Shown here: positions 1 to 5,994 of the stretch, in pieces
Position numbering within the stretch: the stretch's first letter is position 1
Layout: each line of letters starts with the position of its first letter
Source of the DNA: Limiplasma sp036645955
GTDB taxonomy: Bacteria > Bacillota > Clostridia > Christensenellales > Aristaeellaceae
NCBI GenBank assembly: GCA_036645955.1
Contig: JAVXND010000085.1
Span: 1-10,654, forward strand
Length of the DNA stretch: 10,654 nucleotides
Direction of reading: 5' to 3'
Translations under genes and position numbers: made by a program
Notes under the pieces: generated by a model
Told to the model about the DNA's origin: nothing
Databases searched by the model: none
Seen by the model: the letters and a program-made list of their open reading frames with translations, nothing else

Positions 1-410
1 CGGTGGAATGCCCCTTTGGGCAGCATGCCACAGGGCTTATGAGGGAAATATCGAAGCTATCGGCGGCGAGGGGCTTACAGGTGGTGGAACTGCTGGACCC
101 GCTCTGCCCCAACGAAATAGCGCATGTGGTATTGCCTGCGCACGGCTTGGCGTTTTGTACAGGAGCGCGCAAAAAGGAGAAGGAGGGCGAATGGCTGGAA
201 GCGGAAAAGCTTTTTGACCGCATAGAAATGGGCGAAAAGGAGCAAAGCTTTGACCGCAATGCCTACGAGCTATTGCTTCAAAGAGCCATTGAACAGCTTG
301 CCTCTGCCAAGGCGCTTCATGATGAGCTGGAGAGCTTTTACGTGGCAAACATGGATTTTATCAAGTGGAATGGTATTTTGGAGCAGGTGCTGGAAGCCAT
401 AGGGGAGTAA
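1..410 (+). CDS. C-terminal part of a PRK06851-type P-loop ATPase (5' end outside the window)
   Basis: The reading frame is open to the left edge and ends at TAA 408-410. About 135 residues are visible, so this is the end of a longer protein. Family members, as I recall them, are about 370 residues with two P-loop NTPase-like halves. The match is to the end of the second half: a stretch like LDPLCPNEIAHVVLPAHGLAF (visible residues 31-51), then a charged helical region, then the family-typical AKALHDELESFYVANMDF (102-119). The expected Walker A position, near residues 3-10 (PFGQHATG), lacks the glycine-rich Lys-Ser/Thr signature, so this half may be non-catalytic; a normal P-loop could lie upstream. 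The cellular role of the family is not known to me. The GTG at position 3 opens the visible frame but is probably an internal valine, because no ribosome binding site can be assessed. The family call rests on remembered C-terminal motifs and is moderately sure. Confidence 0.6.
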   Translation, partial: VECPFGQHATGLMREISKLSAARGLQVVELLDPLCPNEIAHVVLPAHGLAFCTGARKKEKEGEWLEAEKLFDRIEMGEKEQSFDRNAYELLLQRAIEQLASAKALHDELESFYVANMDFIKWNGILEQVLEAIGE

Positions 411-417
411 CCCGTAC

Positions 418-448
418 AGGGGGAGGAATGCACGCATTTTCTCCCCCT
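418..448 (+). terminator. Hairpin after the ATPase gene, possible weak terminator
   Basis: An 8-bp stem AGGGGGAG (418-425) pairs with CTCCCCCT (441-448). A further short stem, AATG/CATT, forms inside it around a CACG loop. It starts 8 bases after the ATPase stop codon, where a terminator would be expected. There is no T-run behind it (ATTGCAAAAC follows), so it may be an inefficient terminator or a 3'-end-stabilising hairpin. The -35 box of the next promoter begins 2 bases after the stem. Confidence 0.45.
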
Positions 449-449
449 A

Positions 450-478
450 TTGCAAAACATGTGAAAAAAGGTTAGAAT
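450..478 (+). promoter_or_regulatory. Sigma-A-like promoter for the DegV-family gene
   Basis: TTGCAA (450-455, four of six consensus bases) and TAGAAT (473-478, five of six) are separated by 17 bp. Transcription would begin near 485 and give a leader of about 50 nt. No other gene lies between this promoter and the DegV start. Confidence 0.6.
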
Positions 479-537
479 AAACATGTTTCATATTGCCTAA
501 TCAGGGTCGTTGATCCAAAATTCAAGGAGGACAAGCT

Positions 538-1416
538 ATGAATCCCTACGTCTTTATGACTGATTCCGATTCCGACTTACCCTACAGCTATGTGGACAAG
601 TTGGATATAACCATGGTCTACATGCCTTACATCGTTGATGGAAAAGAGTTCTACGACGATTTGGGGCGCAATGGTAAACAAAAGGAATACTTTGACATGA
701 TTCGCGCGGGCGCGGCGCCTGTTACCTCACTATTGCCCACTGCGGTATATTTGGAGTATTTTGAGCCTTGCTTTAAAGCGGGCAAGGATATTCTGTTTGT
801 GGCTTTTTCCAGCCAGCTTTCCAGCACCATCAACAACATTTATACGGCGCGGGAAGAGCTGCTTCAAAAATACCCCGAGCGCAAAATGATTGTGGTGGAT
901 ACATTGAGCATTTCCGCTCCGCAAACCATTTTGATTTTAAAAGCCTATGATCTGTTTCATGCAGGCAAGAGCATGGAGGAAGTGGCCGAGTGGCTGGAGA
1001 GCAACAAGGCGCGTGCGCAAGCGTGGTTTACGGTGGATGATCTTAAATATCTGCGCCGCGGCGGGCGCATTGGCGCGGTGGCGGCCACAGTGGGCACCAT
1101 GCTTGATTTAAAGCCCATTATTGTGGAAAGCAAATCAGGCAACTTGGTCAATGTGGACAAGGTGCAGGGGCGCAAGCGTGCTTTGCGTGTGATTGCGGAT
1201 AAAGCGGCTGAAAACATCGATGATCCCAAAAATGCGCATGTGACGATTTTGCATGCGGATATGCCAGAGGATGCGGTACGCTTGGAGGCATTGGTGCGCG
1301 AGCGTATACCGGAGCTGGAAACCATTGAAATCCATTACATTGGCCCCGTGATTGGCGCGCATTGCGGCCCGGGCACAGTGGCGGTATGCTTCTTTGGAAA
1401 AGAGCGCAGCTGTTAA
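538..1416 (+). CDS. DegV family protein (fatty-acid-binding, FakB-like)
   Basis: At 292 residues this is the usual length for the DegV/FakB family. These cytosolic proteins bind a fatty acid; in Firmicutes they present it to the kinase FakA, which makes acyl-phosphate for phospholipid synthesis. Recognisable parts are the N-terminal TDSDSDLP (residues 8-15), the TS-x-LPT segment (63-68) and the SSQLSST segment (91-97), which supply the hydroxyl residues that hold the carboxylate in this family. Further on are the very typical LKYLRRGGRIG (169-179) and the C-terminal GPVIGAHCGPGTVAV (269-283). The start is ATG 538 with AAGGAGG at 524-530, 7 nt upstream. It has its own promoter (450-478) and its own terminator (1431-1465), so it is probably monocistronic. 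No FakA kinase gene is next to it. Many paralogs occur per genome, so the fatty-acid preference cannot be read from the sequence. Confidence 0.93.
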   Translation: MNPYVFMTDSDSDLPYSYVDKLDITMVYMPYIVDGKEFYDDLGRNGKQKEYFDMIRAGAAPVTSLLPTAVYLEYFEPCFKAGKDILFVAFSSQLSSTINNIYTAREELLQKYPERKMIVVDTLSISAPQTILILKAYDLFHAGKSMEEVAEWLESNKARAQAWFTVDDLKYLRRGGRIGAVAATVGTMLDLKPIIVESKSGNLVNVDKVQGRKRALRVIADKAAENIDDPKNAHVTILHADMPEDAVRLEALVRERIPELETIEIHYIGPVIGAHCGPGTVAVCFFGKERSC

Positions 1417-1430
1417 AATAGGGGATAGAC

Positions 1431-1465
1431 AAAGCGGGGACGGCGTTGGCCGTTCCCGCTTTTTT
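1431..1465 (+). terminator. Intrinsic terminator of the DegV-family gene
   Basis: A stem of about 12 bp joins 1433-1444 to 1449-1460 around a GTTG loop. It is GC-rich, with one G-T pair, and is followed directly by a T-run (1460-1465). It begins 15-17 bases after the stop codon. On the minus strand the same hairpin is followed only by CTTTGTC, so it would be a weak terminator for the converging channel gene. Confidence 0.85.
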
Positions 1466-1470
1466 AAAAC

Positions 1471-1500
1471 CTGTAGGGACACTACATATGGTGTCCGCTC
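1471..1500. repeat. Short intergenic palindrome, REP-like
   Basis: GGACACTA (1477-1484) pairs with TGGTGTCC (1489-1496) around a CATA loop, with one T-G wobble. The layout, a TGTAGGG-type lead-in, a short stem and then CCGC, resembles the dispersed palindromes common between genes in gut Clostridia; that resemblance is from memory. It lies between two convergent genes and might also help end the minus-strand channel transcript, although no T-run follows on that strand. Confidence 0.4.
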
Positions 1501-1519
1501 ATATTCGCGTGCCAGATTG

Positions 1520-1543
1520 CACCATAGCACCATAGCCCCATAG
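1520..1543. repeat. Tandem 8-bp repeat, three copies
   Basis: Three back-to-back copies of the octamer (C)ACCATAG occupy 1520-1527, 1528-1535 and 1536-1543. The third copy has one change (CCCCATAG). It sits in the convergent intergenic gap 16 bases past the channel stop codon. It is too short to be a CRISPR array; slippage-generated repeat is the simplest reading. Confidence 0.6.
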
Positions 1544-1558
1544 CTGCATTCCTTGGCG

Positions 1559-3418
1559 TTAATTTTCCGACAGCACAATCACGCTATCGGTTTCTACAAA
1601 AACAATCTCCTGCGATTTGTCGGGGTTAATGAGGATATCGAAACCGCCGTTCTCACGGCTTAAACGCAGACCAAGCAGCATTTGTTCCGCGCGGGCGGTG
1701 CTGTAGGCCAGCGTGTACAGGCTCACAGGCTCGCCGATAGGAGCAAAATAGGAGGCGGGCTTGATGTAGATTTCACAGCCCTCGTCGGTCAAAAGCTCGT
1801 CGAACAGGGGGTTGAGCAAGCGGTTTTGGGATACCTGCGTCATAATGAGCGAAACCAAATTGCTGCCGATGACAAAATCATTTACCTTGGCGCAGGAAGC
1901 CAGCTCTTGATGCTCCTTGGTTTTCATTTCAGACACAATGGTCACGCCGTCCGTGCGGTTTTGATAATAGTGGCTGAGCTGTAACAGCAGGGTGAGCGTT
2001 TTGGCATCCGCATCCTCAGCCTCGCCGTCATCGCTTAACACAATGATGCAATCAGGCTTGCAGGCAAGCACGCTTTCCAGCATTACACGGGTGAAGATGT
2101 TACAGCAGCGCGAGCGAATGGCGAGGTTTGGGAAGGAAAACGCGCCCAATTCCGCATCCAGCTCTTGGTAAGGCGAGGCTACAGTAAGGCTGGAGCCTTT
2201 GGCGGCATATTGCCCGATTTCGTTGACAATATCGGCGGTGAGGTGGTTGTAGCCTAAAATCAAAATGGTTTCCGGAGCGGAAGCGCGCGGCTGCTGGAAA
2301 AAAAGTTGTTTTTTTTGGAAGCTTGCGGGCTGTACGGAAGGCAGGGCGGTGCCGTTGTCCGATGCAATGAGGATTACTTCATCCTCGGCGGCAAGCGTCG
2401 TATTTGCGGGCGGGTTCAAAAACACCCTTCCGCCGCGCTTGAGACCCATGACGGCGGCCTTGCGGTAGTAAAGCGCAAGCTCGCTAAAGGGCTTGCCTTG
2501 CAGTGAAGGCGCTTTTTCCATGTAGATCTCGTCGCCTTCAAAGTCAAACAGCTCTTGATACACAAGAGAAAGCCCCGCTTGGCGGCAGGTTTGCGCAAAA
2601 ATGCGCGATATGATTTTTTCAAAGTACAGCGCTTCCAAACGCTCGCCGCCAGCGAGCTTCATGGCCTCTAGGTTTTGCTCGTCGTTTACCACGGCAGTGA
2701 TATAGATGGCGGGGGAGGCGTTGCTTTCGTTGAGCAGGGTAGCGGCGGCAAGCACGGCTTTGATGCGGTGAAAATCGTTTTCACCCAACACCAAAATGCG
2801 TGCGCAAGCCTCAATGCTCACGTTTTTGAGCGCTTGAAAGGAGGTAACATCCCCACAGCGGCATATGATGCGCGTGTTTTTCAAATGGGGCAGCTGTGCG
2901 GCAATTTCATTTTCAAGCTCTTCTTTGTCATGCGAGCAAAGAATGACCACGGCGGGGCGCTTTTCATTTTCGTTGGCTACAATCAGCTCAGAAAGAATGG
3001 AAATCAAATGCTCGTCATATCCCAAAATAAGCGTATGGCCGCTTTCCAGCACCTTGGAATTGCCCTTGCGCAGGGAGGCAAGCTTGCTTTCAAAAGCGGA
3101 ATTGATAATGCCGATGAGGATGGAGGTTACGAACAAACCGCATACCGTGGCGATAATCATGAGCAAAATGTACAGGGCATTGCCTGTTTCAAAATCGCCC
3201 GACACATTGCCAGCATCCAGCACGCGCATGAGGCTGTTCCAAAACGATGAGCCTGCACTGCCTGATGCGTCGGGCGCAACCAGCAAAGCTACGCATGACA
3301 CCAGCACAACCACAAGCAGGGTAAGCGCAAACAAGAGCCCAACCAACGCGACCGTACCCTTGGACATCAGGTTATCAAAGGCGTAAGAAAATCTTTCCTT
3401 CCAACCAGGCTTTTTCAT
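1559..3418 (-). CDS. CASTOR/POLLUX (DMI1)-like ion channel with two RCK-type domains
   Basis: A membrane channel subunit of about 619 residues, bacterial relative of the plant nuclear channels CASTOR and POLLUX. Numbered from the chosen start, there is a transmembrane helix (about 22-48), a pore loop with LDAGN (67-71) and a second helix (82-108). The linker ESKLASLRKGNSKVLESGHTLILGY (110-134) is strongly family-typical. A first Rossmann-like RCK domain follows (128-260), then a TrkA-C-like segment (about 285-353), a second Rossmann repeat opening with TILILGYNHL (384-393) and a C-terminal beta-rich domain. The filter matches the ADAGN core of plant CASTOR rather than the TVGYG of potassium channels, so cation selectivity should not be assumed. 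The frame is open to an ATG at 3466, but that start lacks a ribosome binding site. ATG 3418 follows GGAAAGGATGG and is preferred, with a rather long spacing; ATG 3430 is a third option. The gene lies downstream of the PRPP-synthetase-like gene and appears to have its own promoter. Confidence 0.85.
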   Translation of the reverse strand: MKKPGWKERFSYAFDNLMSKGTVALVGLLFALTLLVVVLVSCVALLVAPDASGSAGSSFWNSLMRVLDAGNVSGDFETGNALYILLMIIATVCGLFVTSILIGIINSAFESKLASLRKGNSKVLESGHTLILGYDEHLISILSELIVANENEKRPAVVILCSHDKEELENEIAAQLPHLKNTRIICRCGDVTSFQALKNVSIEACARILVLGENDFHRIKAVLAAATLLNESNASPAIYITAVVNDEQNLEAMKLAGGERLEALYFEKIISRIFAQTCRQAGLSLVYQELFDFEGDEIYMEKAPSLQGKPFSELALYYRKAAVMGLKRGGRVFLNPPANTTLAAEDEVILIASDNGTALPSVQPASFQKKQLFFQQPRASAPETILILGYNHLTADIVNEIGQYAAKGSSLTVASPYQELDAELGAFSFPNLAIRSRCCNIFTRVMLESVLACKPDCIIVLSDDGEAEDADAKTLTLLLQLSHYYQNRTDGVTIVSEMKTKEHQELASCAKVNDFVIGSNLVSLIMTQVSQNRLLNPLFDELLTDEGCEIYIKPASYFAPIGEPVSLYTLAYSTARAEQMLLGLRLSRENGGFDILINPDKSQEIVFVETDSVIVLSEN

Positions 3419-3492
3419 GGGTGCAACCATCCTTTCCAAACCAAGCAACGTGTATGAAAAAGTCATTTGTATCTTTTTTGGGGGCGGGGTTC

Positions 3493-3501
3493 ATTATACC
3501 A
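3493..3501 (-). promoter_or_regulatory. Extended -10 promoter for the channel gene
   Basis: On the minus strand the sequence reads TGGTATAAT: a perfect -10 hexamer (3498 down to 3493) with the upstream TGn of extended -10 promoters. No convincing -35 box is at the right distance, which extended -10 promoters can tolerate. The hexamer overlaps the TAA stop of the PRPP-synthetase-like gene. A start near 3486 would give a leader of about 68 nt to ATG 3418. Confidence 0.45.
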
Positions 3502-4708
3502 GCCGAAAACCTGTTTCAGCTTGCTTTTCGTGATAGCGGCCAATGAGTGCCTTGATACGGTCGTAGGGGTTGAGCAAGCCGCTCAAGCTACGGTCGTGGT
3601 TGAGGCTGGCGATGATATAGGAAATGTACTTGCTCATGTCCGCCTCAATAAACCAAGGCGCGGCCTTGAGCTCGGGTGTGCGGTACGTGAGGTTGGTTGA
3701 AATAACGCGGCTGATGGTGCCGTCCTCATAGGCATGCTGGAATGCCTCCATGCCGTTTGTAAACAAAGCAAAGGTTGCGGCGGCAAAAATGCGGTTGGCT
3801 TTGCGCTTTTTAAGCTCGCGAGCCAAATCCAAAATGCTTTCACCAGAGGAAAGAATGTCGTCTGCAACAAAAACGTCCTTGCCCTCGACATTGTCGCCCA
3901 AGTATTCGTGCGCAATGATGGGGTTTCGGCCGTTGACGATGGTGGTATAATCGCGGCGTTTGTAAAATAGACCCATGTCGATGCCGAGCACGGAGCTAAA
4001 GAAGATATTGCGGTCCAGCGCACCTTCATCGGGGCTGACAATCATGAGATGATCGCGGTCGATCTGCAAATCACATTCCTTGCGGAAAAGTGCTTTGAGC
4101 AGCTGGTAGCTGGGCTTTACGCTATCAAAGCCAATGAGGGGCACAGCGTTTTGCACGCGCGGATCATGTGCGTCAAAGGTGATGATGTTGCTGACACCCA
4201 TGCTTTCAAGCTCTTGAAGCGCGGTGGCGCAATCCAAGCTTTCGCGGGTGGTTCGGCGGTGCTGTCTGCCCTCGTAGAGCATGGGCATGATGACATTGAT
4301 GCGCTTGGCACGGCCGCCGATGGCGGCAATGATGCGCTTGAGGTCCTGATAGTGATCGTCGGGGGACATGGGTACTTTTTGCCCATACATTTCGTACGTG
4401 ACGTTGTACGCACCAACGTCGATTAAAATGTAGATATCGTAGCCTCGCACACTGCTCTTGAGCATGCCCTTGCCCTCGCCTGTGCCAAAGCGCGGACAGC
4501 TTGCCTCAATGAGAAAATCGTGACGGTTATAACCCATCAACGAAAAAAGAGGCGTATCCTCCAAGGCGTCTTGCTGCTCATACCATTTCATCAGCCAGCT
4601 ATTCACCTTTTGACCAAGCTCCTCACAGCCAGGCATAGCAATCAATCCAAGGGGTGCGTAAGGAACGGTCAGCAATTCATTGTTCCAGGTGCTCACAAAG
4701 TCCGTCAC
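3494..4708 (-). CDS. Ribose-phosphate pyrophosphokinase-like protein (PRK06827-type PRPP synthetase)
   Basis: The predicted reaction is ribose 5-phosphate plus ATP to PRPP plus AMP, feeding purine, pyrimidine, NAD, histidine and tryptophan synthesis in the cytosol. Numbered from the GTG start, the protein has 404 residues, longer than the usual 310-320 of Prs, which fits the divergent clostridial PRK06827 group. Motifs include a YEGRQHRR stretch (145-152) where Prs has its YaRQDrk ATP-binding segment, FDAHDP (178-183) like the metal-binding histidine region, PDEGALDRN (226-234), and the PRPP loop VADDILSSGES (281-291) with its paired aspartates. An N-terminal extension of about 90 residues has no motif I recognise. 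The frame runs up to an ATG at 4756, but the promoter at 4761-4789 would start transcription at about that base. GTG 4708 has AAGGAG 7 nt upstream, so it is chosen. A canonical prs probably exists elsewhere, so whether this copy is the main enzyme is unknown. Confidence 0.85.
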   Translation of the reverse strand: MTDFVSTWNNELLTVPYAPLGLIAMPGCEELGQKVNSWLMKWYEQQDALEDTPLFSLMGYNRHDFLIEASCPRFGTGEGKGMLKSSVRGYDIYILIDVGAYNVTYEMYGQKVPMSPDDHYQDLKRIIAAIGGRAKRINVIMPMLYEGRQHRRTTRESLDCATALQELESMGVSNIITFDAHDPRVQNAVPLIGFDSVKPSYQLLKALFRKECDLQIDRDHLMIVSPDEGALDRNIFFSSVLGIDMGLFYKRRDYTTIVNGRNPIIAHEYLGDNVEGKDVFVADDILSSGESILDLARELKKRKANRIFAAATFALFTNGMEAFQHAYEDGTISRVISTNLTYRTPELKAAPWFIEADMSKYISYIIASLNHDRSLSGLLNPYDRIKALIGRYHEKQAETGFRLV

Positions 4709-4715
4709 AAGCATG

Positions 4716-4721
4716 CTCCTT
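4716..4721 (-). promoter_or_regulatory. Ribosome binding site that selects GTG 4708
   Basis: AAGGAG (4721 down to 4716 on the minus strand) is followed by CATGCTT and then GTG 4708. The ATG inside this spacer (4714-4712) is in frame but only 1 nt from the Shine-Dalgarno, too close for initiation. This places the PRPP-synthetase-like start at the GTG. Confidence 0.65.
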
Positions 4722-4760
4722 TTCGTCCGCAGGGTAGTGGGAGTCAAACAATCCATCCTT

Positions 4761-4789
4761 AGTATAACTCAAATTGTGCGCTCTGAAAA
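4761..4789 (-). promoter_or_regulatory. Sigma-A-like promoter for the PRPP-synthetase-like gene
   Basis: On the minus strand TTTTCA (4789-4784, four of six) and TATACT (4766-4761, five of six) are 17 bp apart. The predicted start near 4754 gives a leader of about 46 nt to GTG 4708 and rules out the ATG at 4756. Confidence 0.55.
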
Positions 4790-4810
4790 GGGACTAACCC
4801 GTTAATGGAA

Positions 4811-4838
4811 ACATTTTGTCGCATTTTGTGAAAAATGT
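4811..4838. promoter_or_regulatory. Operator-like repeat between divergent promoters
   Basis: CATTTTGT occurs twice as a direct repeat (4812-4819 and 4822-4829) exactly 10 bp apart, about one helical turn. ACATTTT (4811-4817) and AAAATGT (4832-4838) also form an inverted repeat. The element lies 22 bp upstream of the left-facing -35 box and about 15 bp upstream of the right-facing -35 region. That is a plausible place for a regulator, or for an AT-rich UP-type element. It does not match the PurR box or cre consensus that I know. Confidence 0.35.
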
Positions 4839-4852
4839 CTAGGTTTTAGCGG

Positions 4853-4881
4853 GTTGTATTCGCTTGTTTATGGCATACAAT
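4853..4881 (+). promoter_or_regulatory. Sigma-E-like sporulation promoter for ylbJ
   Basis: CATACAAT (4874-4881) matches the mother-cell sigma-E -10 consensus CATACAnT at every defined position. GTTGTATT (4853-4860) matches six of eight bases of a GTCATATT-type -35, with a 13 bp spacer. In Bacillus subtilis ylbJ belongs to the sigma-E regulon, so context agrees. TACAAT (4876-4881) with TTGTAT (4854-4859) could also be read as a weak sigma-A site. Confidence 0.5.
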
Positions 4882-4917
4882 AGCATACAGGTGGCACAAG
4901 AGGGGCGGTGAAGCGGC

Positions 4918-5994
4918 ATGAACGGGCTTTGCGTGGGGCTGTGCGTGGCACTGCTGATGTGTTTTTCGGAAACGGCGATGCAGTCCGCGCAGGAGGCGGC
5001 GATGGTTTTTGCGCAGGGCGTAATGCCAGCGCTCTTTCCGCTGATGGTTCTTTGCGGTTTGCTCTCGCCCAAGCAGCAGAGGAACCCTGCGCGCCTGCGG
5101 CGGGGGCAGTTCTTTGGCCTGCTGTTTTTCGCCTTTGCGGCGGGTTCGCCTGCTTCGGCCAAGCGGGTGAGGCAGCTTTCGCAGGCGGGACTGGTACAGC
5201 GGGCGCAAATGCTTCCGTTGCTGGCGCTGACGGGGGTGATGAGCCCGATGTTTTTTGTGGGCACGCTATCAGGCTGGACGGGGCTTCCTACGGCAGCTTG
5301 GGCCATGCTGGGTTTGCATTGGGCGAGTGCGCTGTTGGCGGGAGGCTGTTGTTTTTTGTATCAGAGGCTTCAGAAAAATGCGGAGGGCTTCAAAACGGCT
5401 CCGCAGGGGGAGCGCGGGGAGAAAATTCAAAACGCAGATGCGGTCAAAAATTCGGTGATGTCCGCTTTGCCTGCTGCCGTCACCTCGGCGGCGCAGGCGC
5501 TGTTGGCGGTTTGCGGGTCAATGATGGTATTTGCCATTGTGATGGGCGTTCTGCGTGCCGCCCTTGCCGCCGTACTGCCCCAATGGTCGGCGGCGCACAG
5601 GCCATTTTTGGCGGTGCTTCATGCACTGCTGGAAATTGGCGGCGGCGCGGCGGAGGTGCTTTCAAGCTTTGAAGCGCCGCCGCTTCCGCTGTTATGCGGG
5701 CTGTGCAGCTTTGGCGGCCTTTCCATATGGCTTCAAAATTTGCTCTTTGTGGGCGAATGCGTTCGCCCCGCAAAGCTACTCTTGCTTCGAGCGCTTCACG
5801 GGGCGTTGGCTTATGGCCTTTGCCGGCTTTTATTTGGTTGCTTTCCCATGCTGGCGCAGGCGTTTATGCCCATGGCGGGCGGCACGGAGGCTTTGCATGT
5901 AATCAGGGCGCACATTTCGCCCCTGCTACCCTTGCTGCTGCTGCTGCTTACAGCCCTTGCGGCGCGTTTTCCCCGTCCGTCGGCTTCTTCTTAA
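4918..5994 (+). CDS. ylbJ: Sporulation integral membrane protein, YlbJ-like
   Basis: A polytopic membrane protein of 358 residues from the nucleoside-recognition (Gate) superfamily; YlbJ proteins are usually near 400. In Bacillus ylbJ is made in the mother cell and is needed for normal spore formation; the transported substrate is unknown to me. Family marks are MPALFPLMVLCGLL (36-49), GSPASAK (76-82, YlbJ-type GYPAGAK), MSPMFFVGT (108-116), LEIGGG (239-244) and FGGLSIWLQ (265-273). A cytosolic-looking hydrophilic loop (150-178) separates the two hydrophobic halves. The C-terminus is a leucine-rich helix (335-350) encoded partly by a CTG run. Start ATG 4918 has GAGGGG at 4900-4905, a somewhat long 12 nt spacing, and no better in-frame start is visible. 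A sigma-E-like promoter lies upstream. Its last 47 bp overlap the 3' end of the convergent gtrA-like gene, and no terminator is visible. Confidence 0.82.
   Translation: MNGLCVGLCVALLMCFSETAMQSAQEAAMVFAQGVMPALFPLMVLCGLLSPKQQRNPARLRRGQFFGLLFFAFAAGSPASAKRVRQLSQAGLVQRAQMLPLLALTGVMSPMFFVGTLSGWTGLPTAAWAMLGLHWASALLAGGCCFLYQRLQKNAEGFKTAPQGERGEKIQNADAVKNSVMSALPAAVTSAAQALLAVCGSMMVFAIVMGVLRAALAAVLPQWSAAHRPFLAVLHALLEIGGGAAEVLSSFEAPPLPLLCGLCSFGGLSIWLQNLLFVGECVRPAKLLLLRALHGALAYGLCRLLFGCFPMLAQAFMPMAGGTEALHVIRAHISPLLPLLLLLLTALAARFPRPSASS

Noticed and set aside
411..537. tRNA, small RNA or riboswitch in the gap before the DegV-family gene
   Set aside because: The gap is accounted for by a hairpin, a promoter and a roughly 50-nt leader; no cloverleaf or recognised aptamer was seen.
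1520..1543. CRISPR array
   Set aside because: The repeat unit is 8 bp with no spacers.
1135..1578. Minus-strand open frame of 147 codons across the DegV 3' end and terminator
   Set aside because: It runs through a strong hairpin terminator and the repeat region and opposes a well-supported gene; the product resembles nothing known.
2675..3250. Antisense open frame of 191 codons inside the channel gene
   Set aside because: It is a mirror of the minus-strand coding frame, with no recognisable domain, ribosome binding site or promoter.
4049..4426. Plus-strand open frame of 125 codons inside the PRPP-synthetase-like gene
   Set aside because: Antisense shadow of a gene with clear motifs; no start signals.
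4709..4756. N-terminal extension of the PRPP-synthetase-like protein to ATG 4756
   Set aside because: The predicted transcription start falls at about that base and no ribosome binding site precedes it, while GTG 4708 has a well-spaced AAGGAG.
4908..5672. Overlapping plus-strand open frame of 254 codons in the ylbJ region, starting at a GTG
   Set aside because: It is a Gly/Ala/Arg-rich translation of GC-rich sequence with no family motif, whereas the frame starting at 4918 has YlbJ motifs and hydrophobic helices throughout.
5931..5949. CTG triplet run as a functional repeat
   Set aside because: It encodes part of the leucine-rich final helix of the YlbJ-like protein; only four or five units, explained by coding.
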